In this document: one piece after another, positions 1 to 8,315 of the stretch
Numbering within the stretch: the stretch's first letter is position 1
How the letters are laid out: each line of letters begins with the position of its first letter
Assembly (NCBI GenBank): GCA_963714325.1
Contig: CAVQOB010000033.1
Location: forward strand, 1 to 42,816
DNA: 42,816 nt
Reading direction: 5' to 3'
DNA from: CAVQOB01 sp963714325
GTDB lineage: Bacteria > Pseudomonadota > Alphaproteobacteria > Rhizobiales > Hyphomicrobiaceae
The notes under the pieces: generated by a model
The model's input: only the letters and a program-made list of their open reading frames with translations
Databases searched by the model: none
Told to the model about the DNA's origin: nothing
Program-made: the position numbers and the translations under genes

Positions 1-737
1 TGGGAGTTCGCGTAGCCTTGCACCGCGACCTGCAACGCCAGCGGATAGACATGCGTGGCACTCTCTGGCCAGCCCGCGGAGTTGGCAGAACTCGGTCCCG
101 TCACCGCGCAATCGATGGTACCGAGCGACAGGCCCTGGCTGACTTCGCCGAACGCCATCGTGACAGGCGTCCCACCAACCTTCTCGATCACCTTGGCCAT
201 CACGCCGTCTAGGATACGGACCTTCTTGCCCTTGAGATCCGAGAGGCCCGCAAGCGCCGGTTTGCAGAAAATGAGCTGCGGTCCGAATGGCCAAACGCCA
301 AGCAGCTTCATGCCGAACTGCTTCTCCAACCGATCGGCAACCGCTGGCTGGAATGCGGTGACGACTTTCCGCGCCGTCTCGTAGTTGGTGTTGAGGCCGA
401 CGAGGTCCAATCCGAGAATGGTCGGTTCATCGCGCGAGACTTGGCCCAGCCGCAGGCCGATAATGTCGAACAACCCAGACTTGCCGATGCGTAGCTGCTC
501 GAATTCTTTGATGCCCGTCTGATCGAGCACTTTGTAGTCCGCTTCAATGCCTATGGTCTCCTTCAGCTTCTCGAAGAACGGCTGTTCGCGGTTTTTCTGG
601 ATGTTGCCGGTTGCCAGCGGCATGCCCATGACTTTAAGTTTCGGCGCATCTTGCGCGCTGGCGTCAAACGCGATGCCACTTGCCGCCAACAGCGCTGTGA
701 GCAAGGCCTTTGAGGCATTCGGCATGATAGGCTTCAT
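1..737 (-). CDS. TRAP transporter substrate-binding protein, DctP family (partial)
   Basis: This is the periplasmic receptor of a tripartite (TRAP) organic-acid importer; 245 codons are visible and the C-terminus lies beyond the left window edge. It opens with a cleavable signal peptide ending near FDASAQ. The middle carries the family-typical DLKGKKVRI strand followed by a VTMAFGEVSQGLSLGTID stretch, which in this family lies around the ligand site. The ATG at 737 has GGGAG seven bases upstream. The membrane subunits (DctQ/DctM) are not in view and may lie to the left. Its upstream neighbours on the same strand are a decarboxylase-like protein and an amidase, so it may import their substrate. 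The family is well supported; the ligand is unknown. Confidence 0.85.
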   Translation of the reverse strand, partial: MKPIMPNASKALLTALLAASGIAFDASAQDAPKLKVMGMPLATGNIQKNREQPFFEKLKETIGIEADYKVLDQTGIKEFEQLRIGKSGLFDIIGLRLGQVSRDEPTILGLDLVGLNTNYETARKVVTAFQPAVADRLEKQFGMKLLGVWPFGPQLIFCKPALAGLSDLKGKKVRILDGVMAKVIEKVGGTPVTMAFGEVSQGLSLGTIDCAVTGPSSANSAGWPESATHVYPLALQVAVQGYANS

Positions 738-872
738 GGATGGTCTCCCGGATCAAGCATTGTACGATCGAACGTGTCGACAGCCAGTTTGATCGCACGG
801 ACGCGCCCCTGTCCACTCGGAACTTGGGCCTTGCGCGCCCGTTTCATAGGCAGGTTGCACGATGGAACGCCA

Positions 873-1589
873 TCACGACACCGCGAACAACCGGCCCCAC
901 GCCCGATAGGGCAAGCGCGGCGCGCCGGCCGCCTTCAAGGCCGCCCAGAGTGTGACGGCGACCGAGTTAAGAATGGGAATGCCAAGCTCTGGCTCAAGGC
1001 GGGCAGCGACCCGCGCGCCGCGCATGTTGGTGCAGAGGATCGCGACGGCGTCGCAGCCAGGAGCCGATTCCCTGATCATACGCTCGATGGTCATCTCATC
1101 AACATCGGCGAACGAGAAATTGTCGGCAAGCCCGCAATGCCTTTCGGATATACACGCGAATCCAGCCTTGCCCCAGTTTGACGCAATGCGGGTCTGCACG
1201 TCATCCGTGTATGGTGTCACCAATGCGATCCGGCGTGCGCCGAGAGCCAGGAACAGTTCGCGATAGCCAAGCACGCAGGTCGCCGCGCGGATGCCGGTGG
1301 CCGCTTCGATCGTCTTGACCAGCACCTCGTCGCGCTCGAAACCGAGCCAACTCGCCGAGGTGCCGTTCCAGGCGATCACATCGCACTTGGCATGGCCCAA
1401 CAGTTCGGCAGCAGCAAGAATTGGTGCCTCATTGAATTGACCCAGCGCCTTGTCGCTGAGCGCGATCTCCATGACCTTGAAGCGCGAAAAATGCACACTG
1501 ACAGAGTCGCCGGCATCGGCCAGCATCGCGTAGGTGATCGGCTCAAGCACAGTATTCGATGAGGGTGTCAGCATGCCGAGGCGTGTCAT
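873..1589 (-). CDS. Asp/Glu racemase superfamily protein, arylmalonate-decarboxylase-like
   Basis: This 238-residue cytosolic protein belongs to the two-lobed Asp/Glu racemase superfamily, which includes maleate isomerase and arylmalonate decarboxylase (AMDase). The first-lobe catalytic cysteine of the racemases is replaced by Gly76-Thr77-Ser78, while the second lobe keeps Cys186 in an ILCTNMRG motif, and Tyr127 follows VTP. As I recall, AMDase has G74/T75/S76, Y126 and C188, so the arrangement matches a decarboxylase better than a racemase. I chose the ATG at 1589 (AAGGA 11 bases upstream); an in-frame ATG at 1610 is possible. It starts just after the amidase stop at 1621, so the two are probably cotranscribed. 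The real substrate is unknown. Confidence 0.75.
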   Translation of the reverse strand: MTRLGMLTPSSNTVLEPITYAMLADAGDSVSVHFSRFKVMEIALSDKALGQFNEAPILAAAELLGHAKCDVIAWNGTSASWLGFERDEVLVKTIEAATGIRAATCVLGYRELFLALGARRIALVTPYTDDVQTRIASNWGKAGFACISERHCGLADNFSFADVDEMTIERMIRESAPGCDAVAILCTNMRGARVAARLEPELGIPILNSVAVTLWAALKAAGAPRLPYRAWGRLFAVS

Positions 1590-1620
1590 GTCGCGTACGT
1601 TCCTTGTCATTGGCGATCGC

Positions 1621-2997
1621 TCAATGGAATGCCGGCGGCTTGCGAAACGAGAACCCGCACTCTCGCTCGAAGCGCCGCGCCATGTCGAGCAGAGTGGCAT
1701 CCGATCCGGGTGCGCCGATCAATTGGATACCGAACGGCAGCGCTCCGGCGCTCCAAGCCGGCAACGTGACGACGGGGCAGCCGGCCAACGACACGATGAA
1801 GGTGACCGCGAGATAGTCAATCACCGTCGGCAGCGCCACGCCGTCGATTTCGGTGACGTCGGTCATCGTGTTCGACCACGGCAACACGGACGCGGCTGGT
1901 GCCAGAAGCACATCGTAGGTCTCGAACAGCGAGACAAACCGGCGATAAAGCGTCGAACGTTGCGCTTCCGCGCGCAGATAGTCGGCCGCCGATATTCCGT
2001 CGCCCTGCGCGATCGCCCAACGGACGGTCGGTGATAGCGCATCGGCATGGGCGGCGAGCAACGGTCCGAATGTGTGACGAATGATTGACTGCCGCAGCGT
2101 GTGGAAAGCTGCAATGGCGCCGCAGCAATCGGGGTGCGCCCAGCTGACTGCGCCGAGAGCCGATGGGATTGCAGCACAGGCATCGCGCATCGCGCGTCGA
2201 ACAGCGGAATGAACCGGCGCCACGCCAAAGTCTTCGGTGGTCGCGATTCTCAACCGATCCTTAGTCCCCTTGCGCGCGGCAACATAGGGTACGCGCAGTG
2301 AGCTTGGGTCGCGCACGTCAGGACCAGCAACCGCATCGAGAAAGAGTTGGAGGTCGTCAACCGTACGCGCCAGAACGCCGTGGGTGGCGAGCGTGTCGAA
2401 CGCGAGCGCTCGCTTGGGACTGGGAATCAGACCCGGCGTCGGCCGCAACGCAAGCACGCCGCAGAAACTGGCAGGCGTGCGGACCGATCCGCCGAAGTCC
2501 GTGCCGTGCGCGAGTGGTACGAGGCCTGCGGCAACCGCCGCCGCCGCGCCACCTGATGAGCCCCCCGATGTCAGTTCAACCGCCCAAGGGTTGCACGTCG
2601 CGCCTTGGAGCGCGTTCGCGCAGATCGCTCCAAAACCGAACTCGGGCGTCATGGTCTTGCCGACGATGATTGCACCCGCCGCCTTCAAGCGGCCCACCAC
2701 AAGATCGTCATCGGCAGGAACATTCTCAGCGAATATGGCACTCCCATAAGTGGTCTTCAGGCCTGCGGTATCAACCAGATCTTTGATCGCGATCGGCACG
2801 CCGGCCAATCGCTTCGCCGGCGATCGGCCAACGACTATCGCTTCATCGAGAGCCGTCCCACTCACCGCCAGGAATGCGTTCAAGTAACCATTGTGCGCCG
2901 CAATGCGCTCAAGGGCATCGGCCGTGACAATCTCCGCCGAACGCGTCCCGTTGATGACGCTCTGGGCGATCTCCTGGGCTGTCAGCCATTGCGTCAT
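1621..2997 (-). CDS. amidase (amidase-signature family)
   Basis: This is a cytosolic amide hydrolase of the amidase-signature (GatA/AtzF-like) family, about 458 residues. The Ser-cisSer-Lys triad is visible: Lys72 in AIKDLVDTAG, the cis-serine region SGGSSGG near 147, and the nucleophile Ser171 in DFGGSVRTP. The start is uncertain. The ATG at 2997 gives the usual N-terminus, but no strong ribosome site is seen; an ATG at 3042 would add 15 residues. It is the first gene of a minus-strand group with the decarboxylase-like protein and the TRAP receptor, and it is divergent from the ABC operon at 3197. Substrate specificity cannot be read from the sequence. Confidence 0.88.
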   Translation of the reverse strand: MTQWLTAQEIAQSVINGTRSAEIVTADALERIAAHNGYLNAFLAVSGTALDEAIVVGRSPAKRLAGVPIAIKDLVDTAGLKTTYGSAIFAENVPADDDLVVGRLKAAGAIIVGKTMTPEFGFGAICANALQGATCNPWAVELTSGGSSGGAAAAVAAGLVPLAHGTDFGGSVRTPASFCGVLALRPTPGLIPSPKRALAFDTLATHGVLARTVDDLQLFLDAVAGPDVRDPSSLRVPYVAARKGTKDRLRIATTEDFGVAPVHSAVRRAMRDACAAIPSALGAVSWAHPDCCGAIAAFHTLRQSIIRHTFGPLLAAHADALSPTVRWAIAQGDGISAADYLRAEAQRSTLYRRFVSLFETYDVLLAPAASVLPWSNTMTDVTEIDGVALPTVIDYLAVTFIVSLAGCPVVTLPAWSAGALPFGIQLIGAPGSDATLLDMARRFERECGFSFRKPPAFH

Positions 2998-3128
2998 CGG
3001 CACGCAACCAATGCGCTGGCGTTGCCGGACGGCGGCACGCATTGGCGATATCTGCCACTCAATTGGGCCTCCTGCTGCAACGATGGGCACGCATCGAGAA
3101 CGAAATGATCATAACCCCAGCTTATTCC

Positions 3129-3140
3129 ATTGCATACAAT
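3129..3140. promoter_or_regulatory. candidate operator in the divergent promoter region
   Basis: The 12-mer ATTGCATACAAT is palindromic at 10 of 12 positions and sits about midway between the divergent amidase and ABC operon starts. It resembles the TTGTATACAA-type sites bound by FCD-subgroup GntR regulators. A plausible -10 for the plus strand, TAGAAT, lies at 3152-3157. No regulator gene is adjacent, so the assignment is inference. Confidence 0.35.
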
Positions 3141-3196
3141 CTTAGTTCAACTAGAATCCGACCAAGGGATCATGTGGGATCATCAACGGAATTGGG

Positions 3197-4297
3197 ATGG
3201 GCATGCACGGCCAGGTGGCAGCGACGTCGTCCGGGAAAAACTTATTGATCGACCGGGTGACCCACCGCTACGGCTCGTCTGTCGCTGTGCAGGACGTAAC
3301 CCTCGACATCGCCGGCGGCGAACTCGTGGCACTGCTCGGGCCATCGGGTTGCGGCAAGACCACTCTGTTACGGGCCATCGGCGGCTTCATCGAGCAGAGC
3401 GAAGGCCGCATTCTCGTCGGCGGGGCGAGTATCGATCACCTACCGCCAAACAAGCGTACCGTCGGCATCGTGTTCCAGAATTATGCGCTGTTCCCGCACA
3501 TGACAGCAGCGGAGAATGTCGCCTATGGGCTCGATGCCCGCGGAACGCCGAAACCCGAGACACGCGCGCGCGTCGACGAAATGCTGTCGCTCGTCAAGTT
3601 GCAGCCGTTTGCCGCGCGCTATCCCAAAGAAATGTCGGGTGGCCAGCAACAACGCGTCGCATTGGCGCGTGCGTTGGCAGTTAGGCCTTCCATTTTGCTC
3701 TTGGACGAGCCGTTTGCCGCCCTCGACAAAAATCTTCGCCTCGACATGCAGATCGAAATCAAGCGCATTCAGCGGCTCGCCGGGACGACAACGCTAATTG
3801 TGACGCATGACCAGGAAGAAGCGCTGTCGATGGCCGATCGAGTTGCGGTGTTCAACCAGGGCCGCCTCGAACAGTTTGGCACCCCATCAGACATTTACGA
3901 CAAACCCGCCTCGCTGTTCGTCAATACATTCGTCGGCGCGGCAAACATCCTCAAAGGAACCGCTGTTGCAGTCCAATCAAGTTCGGCCGACGTTGAACTC
4001 GCAGGCGGCGGCCTGCTCGCGGCGCGCATGATGCAGCAGGGCCTCGCGCCCGGCGATGCGGTCACGGTATGCGTCCGGCCAGAGCAACTGCGCCGTGCGA
4101 CCACAGGCCTTGCTGGCACCATCGAAATGAGCCTGCCGCTTGGCGCGTCGATCATCTACGAAGTCCGGTTGGCCAACGGCGCAACGATCAAGCTTTCCGA
4201 ACAACGCGATGCCGGTGGCGAACCGATCGCCGTTGGTCAACCGGTGTACATTGCGCCGGCCAACCCTCATTCCGTCAATGCCTTTCGACAGGTGTAA
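3197..4297 (+). CDS. ABC transporter ATP-binding protein (PotA/FbpC-like)
   Basis: This is the ATPase of a polyamine/iron-type importer, 366 residues. The Walker A motif GPSGCGKT spans 48-55, the Q-loop is at FQNYALFPH, the ABC signature SGGQQQR lies near 147, Walker B LLLDEPFAALD near 167, and the switch histidine is in IVTHDQEE. A TOBE-type regulatory domain follows from about 240 to the end. It opens a run of closely spaced plus-strand genes (binding protein, two permeases, MFS, amidase, racemase-like), suggesting one transcript. A second in-frame ATG occurs at 3203. The family is certain; the transported compound is not known. Confidence 0.93.
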   Translation: MGMHGQVAATSSGKNLLIDRVTHRYGSSVAVQDVTLDIAGGELVALLGPSGCGKTTLLRAIGGFIEQSEGRILVGGASIDHLPPNKRTVGIVFQNYALFPHMTAAENVAYGLDARGTPKPETRARVDEMLSLVKLQPFAARYPKEMSGGQQQRVALARALAVRPSILLLDEPFAALDKNLRLDMQIEIKRIQRLAGTTTLIVTHDQEEALSMADRVAVFNQGRLEQFGTPSDIYDKPASLFVNTFVGAANILKGTAVAVQSSSADVELAGGGLLAARMMQQGLAPGDAVTVCVRPEQLRRATTGLAGTIEMSLPLGASIIYEVRLANGATIKLSEQRDAGGEPIAVGQPVYIAPANPHSVNAFRQV

Positions 4298-4332
4298 GCC
4301 GCAACCACTGCCAACAATCGGAGTCTAGAGCC

Positions 4333-5379
4333 ATGTCGCTTTCTCGCCGTCACCTGATGACCAGCACACTCTCTCTCGCGGCCATGCATGCCTACCCCGG
4401 CTTGAGCATGGCCCAAGCGCGCCGCCTCGTGTTCGCAACATTCACCGGCAGCTGGGAGGAAGCGCACAGGGACGTGCTCGTGCCCGCCTTCCGCAAAGCC
4501 AACAACAATGCCGACATCACCTTGGATCCGATGCTCTCGGTCGACCAGATCGCCAAGGTGAAAGCCGCCCTGAACAACCCGCCAATCGACGTGATGCTGC
4601 ATGACCCGGGCCCAGCCCTGCAGGCGATTGATCAAGGGCTCGTCGACGCGTTTCCGGTGGCGCAATCCGCGCACTACAAGGATTTGATCACCGACGCTCA
4701 AGATGGCATGGGCCCTGCGCCGTTCTTCCAAGTGGTCGGCATCACCTACAATCCCGACAAGATCAAAACACCGCCAACCTCTTGGGCGGACATCTGGAAA
4801 CCGGAGTTCAAGGGCCGCGTCGGCATCACCAACTTGAACTCGACACTGGGCACGGGCTTCCTGGTCGAGATCGCGCGCATGCGCGGCGGCAACGAAGGCA
4901 ATGCCGACGCCGGCTTCAAGGCGATCGAAGAGCTGAAACCCAATTTGGCGGCCGTTGCCGGCAATCCTGGCGCACTGGCTTCACTCTACCAGCAGGGCCA
5001 GATCGACATCGGACCCGGTAACTTCAACGCGATCCAAATTCTAAAAGCCCGCGGCGTGCCGGTAGAATTCGTCGCACCGAAGGAAGGTGCCATCGCCTTC
5101 AAGACGACGATCCATGTCGTCAAGAACTCACCGAACAAGGAGCTTGCGGCCAAGTTGATCGACGCGGCCTTGTCGCCGGAAGTGCAGACCAAGCTGATGG
5201 AGAGCCCCTATCTAATCGTACCGACCAACACGAAAGTGAAGATGGGCGGCGAGATTGCCAAGGTCTTGGCCAAGGATCACGACGACATGAAGAAGAAGTT
5301 CGTGTTCCAGGACTGGAAGAAGATCAACGAGCAGCGTGCCGGCTGGATCGAGAAATTCAACCGCGACATCAAGCTCTGA
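4333..5379 (+). CDS. ABC transporter substrate-binding protein (spermidine/putrescine-like)
   Basis: This is the periplasmic receptor of the importer, 348 residues. The N-terminus has a basic SRRH stretch, a hydrophobic segment and an AQA cleavage site, which is a secretion signal. Typical PotD/SBP_bac_8 features follow: GITYNPDKI, PTSWADIWKPEFKGRVGI and a C-terminal helix in SPEVQTKLMESPY. I started at the ATG at 4333, with GGAG about ten bases upstream; the frame is open further upstream but overlaps the ATPase gene. It lies 35 bases after the ATPase and 60 before the first permease, as usual for this transporter type. The ligand is unknown. Confidence 0.92.
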   Translation: MSLSRRHLMTSTLSLAAMHAYPGLSMAQARRLVFATFTGSWEEAHRDVLVPAFRKANNNADITLDPMLSVDQIAKVKAALNNPPIDVMLHDPGPALQAIDQGLVDAFPVAQSAHYKDLITDAQDGMGPAPFFQVVGITYNPDKIKTPPTSWADIWKPEFKGRVGITNLNSTLGTGFLVEIARMRGGNEGNADAGFKAIEELKPNLAAVAGNPGALASLYQQGQIDIGPGNFNAIQILKARGVPVEFVAPKEGAIAFKTTIHVVKNSPNKELAAKLIDAALSPEVQTKLMESPYLIVPTNTKVKMGGEIAKVLAKDHDDMKKKFVFQDWKKINEQRAGWIEKFNRDIKL

Positions 5380-5439
5380 GTTTGGTCGAACCGAGTTCAA
5401 GGCCCGGGCGCGATGGCGCGCCCGGGATGCGAGGGTACC

Positions 5440-6297
5440 ATGGCCGCAGCGTCAACCGACACCACGACCTATGATCTCAAGTTGGCACTGCCTTTGGCGA
5501 TCTTCTACGGGCTGTTCTTTCTCGCGCCACTGGCCATTCTGCTCTACGTCAGCCTGCACGCTGATCCGGCGATGACCCGGTATGGGCTGACGCAATACGC
5601 GAAGTTCCTGGCTGATCCGTTTTCGTTGCAGGTTCTCGGCCACACCCTCTGGATCGGCATCGAAGTCACTGCACTGTGCCTGCTGCTGGGACTGCCACTT
5701 GCTTGGACCTACGTTCGGGCCCCCGGATGGCTGCAAGCCATCCTGATGCTGATCGTACTGCTGCCGCTGTTGACCAGTGTTGTGGTGCGCACGTTCGCAT
5801 GGATCGTCATTCTCGGACGCCAAGGCATCGTCAATACGACACTGGCGTCGCTCGGCTTGATCGATTCCCCGCTCCGCCTGCTCTATACCGAGGGCGGGAT
5901 GGTAGTTGCGCTGGCGCAGGTACAGATGCCATTGATGGTGCTGCCGCTGATCACCGCACTGTCCCGCCTCGATCCGAATCTACTCGACGGATCGGCAGCA
6001 CTCGGCGCCGGCGCATGGCGAACCTTCCGCAGAATCGTCATGCCGTTGATCCTGCCTGGTATGATTGCCGGTTGCCTTCTGACGTATGCGGCAGCCATCA
6101 CGGCCTTCATCACCCAAACGCTCGTCGGCGGTGGGCAGATGCTGTTCATGCCGATGTACATCTACCAGCAGTCGTCGACGCTGAACAACTGGCCGTTCGC
6201 CGCCGCTATTTCGATCATCTTCTTGATGGCCGTCCTCGGCGCGGTATCACTCTTCAACTCGCTCAGTCGGTTATCGAAGGGCTACGCCAATGCGTGA
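5440..6297 (+). CDS. ABC transporter permease (PotB-like)
   Basis: This is the first inner-membrane channel subunit, 285 residues, with about six hydrophobic segments. The EAA loop that contacts the ATPase is visible as DGSAALGAGAWRTFRRIVMPLILPG. I preferred the ATG at 5440, which has GAGGG six bases upstream, over the in-frame ATG at 5413. It pairs with the permease at 6307, nine bases downstream, and both belong to the PotB/PotC class that forms a heterodimer. Confidence 0.9.
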   Translation: MAAASTDTTTYDLKLALPLAIFYGLFFLAPLAILLYVSLHADPAMTRYGLTQYAKFLADPFSLQVLGHTLWIGIEVTALCLLLGLPLAWTYVRAPGWLQAILMLIVLLPLLTSVVVRTFAWIVILGRQGIVNTTLASLGLIDSPLRLLYTEGGMVVALAQVQMPLMVLPLITALSRLDPNLLDGSAALGAGAWRTFRRIVMPLILPGMIAGCLLTYAAAITAFITQTLVGGGQMLFMPMYIYQQSSTLNNWPFAAAISIIFLMAVLGAVSLFNSLSRLSKGYANA

Positions 6298-6306
6298 GGT
6301 CCTGCA

Positions 6307-7119
6307 ATGAAGCGCCAAAAAAAGGGCTTTGAAGCGCTGAGCTTTGCGGTCGTCATCTATGGTCTGGCCGGCATCGGACTTGCCTTGCTGCTGTTGCCGA
6401 CATTGGTCGTCATCATTGTGTCTTTCACGTCCGGGTTCTCGCTGCGGTTCCCCCCACCCGGCTATTCGTTCAAATGGTACGTAGCTTTGCTCGATGCCTG
6501 GCAGCTGCATTTCGCAGCAGCAAACAGCTTCAAGGTTGCGGTGTGGACAACGGCTGTTTCCGTCGTTCTGGGCGTCGCCGCGGCGTTGGCCGTCGCGCGC
6601 TCAGAACGATTGATGGCGCGCGTTCTCGACAGCGTGTTCATGTCGCCGTTGGTCCTGCCAGCGCTCGCATTCGGGCTCGCCGCGCTGATGTATTTCTCGC
6701 TGATCGGATTTCCAATTTCGCTACTCACTCTCATCATCGGCCACACCGTTGTTTGCGTTCCCTATGTGCTGCGGACAACCATCGCAGCCCTCGCCCAACT
6801 CAATCCAACGCTGCTCGAAAGCTCGGCCAGCCTCGGGGCGTCGCGCTTCTATACATTCCGCCGCGTGACGCTGCCGTTGATCCGTCCCGGCATCTTGGCG
6901 GGAGCGTTCATTGCGTTCATGTCCTCGTTTGACAACGTGCCCGTCTCGCTGTTCCTGCGCGACGCCCGCACCGACATGCTGCCAATCCGCATGTGGCAGG
7001 ATCTCGAGAACCGCCTGGACGTGACGATCGCCGCCGTCTCCGGTGTGATGATTGCTATAACGGTGCTGGCGCTGATTGTCATGGAGCGCATCGCCGGCTT
7101 GTCGCGGCGGCTGCGGTGA
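6307..7119 (+). CDS. ABC transporter permease (PotC-like)
   Basis: This is the second channel subunit of the importer, 270 residues with about six membrane segments. The ATPase-contact loop is ESSASLGASRFYTFRRVTLPLIRPG. A GAGG ribosome site lies just before the ATG. The stop codon overlaps the GTG start of the next gene (GTGA, 7116-7119), which points to translational coupling between the ABC importer and the MFS permease. Confidence 0.91.
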   Translation: MKRQKKGFEALSFAVVIYGLAGIGLALLLLPTLVVIIVSFTSGFSLRFPPPGYSFKWYVALLDAWQLHFAAANSFKVAVWTTAVSVVLGVAAALAVARSERLMARVLDSVFMSPLVLPALAFGLAALMYFSLIGFPISLLTLIIGHTVVCVPYVLRTTIAALAQLNPTLLESSASLGASRFYTFRRVTLPLIRPGILAGAFIAFMSSFDNVPVSLFLRDARTDMLPIRMWQDLENRLDVTIAAVSGVMIAITVLALIVMERIAGLSRRLR

Positions 7120-8315
7120 CACCATCCGCGAGCCCGCCTCCATTGGCTCCGGCGCTCGCCGCGATGACCGCGACACAAGCGCTCGTCGCACTCGCCTTGT
7201 TTGCGCCTGGCGTGCTCGCGCCCAAGCTCGGCCTCACCGTCGGCGATGTCAGTCTGTTCGCCGCTGCGGTATTCGCGACGGGGATGGCGACATCATTCTA
7301 TGGTGGCCGGCTGGCCGACCGCTACGGGTCGTGCCGTGTCGCGGCCTTCTGTGCGTTCGCTGTCGCGGCGGGCATGCTGTGCGCCACCGCATCATCAACG
7401 GCGGCCCTTATGATTGCCGGCATTCTGGTCGGCGTGGCTTTCGGACCGGAGACGCCCGCAAGTTCAACACTGCTTGGCCGCCTCGCCAGGCCCGAGCAGC
7501 GTCCGCTCATTTTTTCGGTCCGCCAGACCGGCAATCAGATCGGTGCGATCATCGGTTCGCTCTCGCTGCCGCTCATCGCGCGGACGGCGCCGGAACTGGG
7601 CTACCTGTTGATTGCGGCGATCGCGGTCGCCTTCATGGCAGCGTTGTTGGCGCTGTCAAAACGCTACGACACGTGGTCGAGAGCTGGCGTTATCGCGCCC
7701 TCTGGTGATCGGCGGCCCTCGTTTGCGATCCTGGATCGCGGCCTGGTGGCACTGGCGATCCTGTCCATACCGTTTTCAGCGATGCAGCTGGCGCTCAACG
7801 CCTATTTCGTAACGCACGGTGTCACAGCGCTTCAACTCGATCATGTGACAGCAGGCGCACTCCTCGCCGTTGCACAGGCCGGCGGTCTCATCGGCCGGCT
7901 GCTTTGGGGACAGGTTGCGACGCAATGGGCAGCACCCCGCACTGTGCTTGCGGGTCTGGGCTTCGGCATGAGCCTGTGCGCCATCATGGTCGCACTGATT
8001 GCGCCGGCTTTACCGACATCGGCACTGTTTGCCCTCGCGTTCGCATTTGGCCTGACCGCCAGCGGGTGGAACGGCGTGTTCCTGGCAGAAGTCGCACGGC
8101 GGGCACCTGAAGGCCGCGTCGCAGAAACGACCGGTGCCGTGTTGACGGCGAGCTATGGCGGCCTGCTGGTCGCGCCGCTGGTCATTGCGGTTCTGTCACC
8201 GCAGGGTACACTTGGATTAAGCTATGCCGTTATCGCCGTCGCAGCAGTGATTGCCACTGTCTACGTGATCTGGAGCAATCGTGACGAACCCCAGCGCAAC
8301 CTTGATCGCGCGTGA
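7116..8315 (+). CDS. MFS transporter
   Basis: This is a major-facilitator permease, 399 residues from the GTG at 7116, with about 12 hydrophobic segments. The loop 2-3 motif GGRLADRYGSCR is present. The GTG start overlaps the preceding stop by four bases; the next start is an ATG at 7164, which would shorten the protein by 16 residues. The end overlaps the downstream amidase start by 35 bases. Having an MFS permease inside an ABC importer/amidase operon suggests import of a related compound or export of a product; the direction cannot be told. Confidence 0.86.
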   Translation: MTPSASPPPLAPALAAMTATQALVALALFAPGVLAPKLGLTVGDVSLFAAAVFATGMATSFYGGRLADRYGSCRVAAFCAFAVAAGMLCATASSTAALMIAGILVGVAFGPETPASSTLLGRLARPEQRPLIFSVRQTGNQIGAIIGSLSLPLIARTAPELGYLLIAAIAVAFMAALLALSKRYDTWSRAGVIAPSGDRRPSFAILDRGLVALAILSIPFSAMQLALNAYFVTHGVTALQLDHVTAGALLAVAQAGGLIGRLLWGQVATQWAAPRTVLAGLGFGMSLCAIMVALIAPALPTSALFALAFAFGLTASGWNGVFLAEVARRAPEGRVAETTGAVLTASYGGLLVAPLVIAVLSPQGTLGLSYAVIAVAAVIATVYVIWSNRDEPQRNLDRA

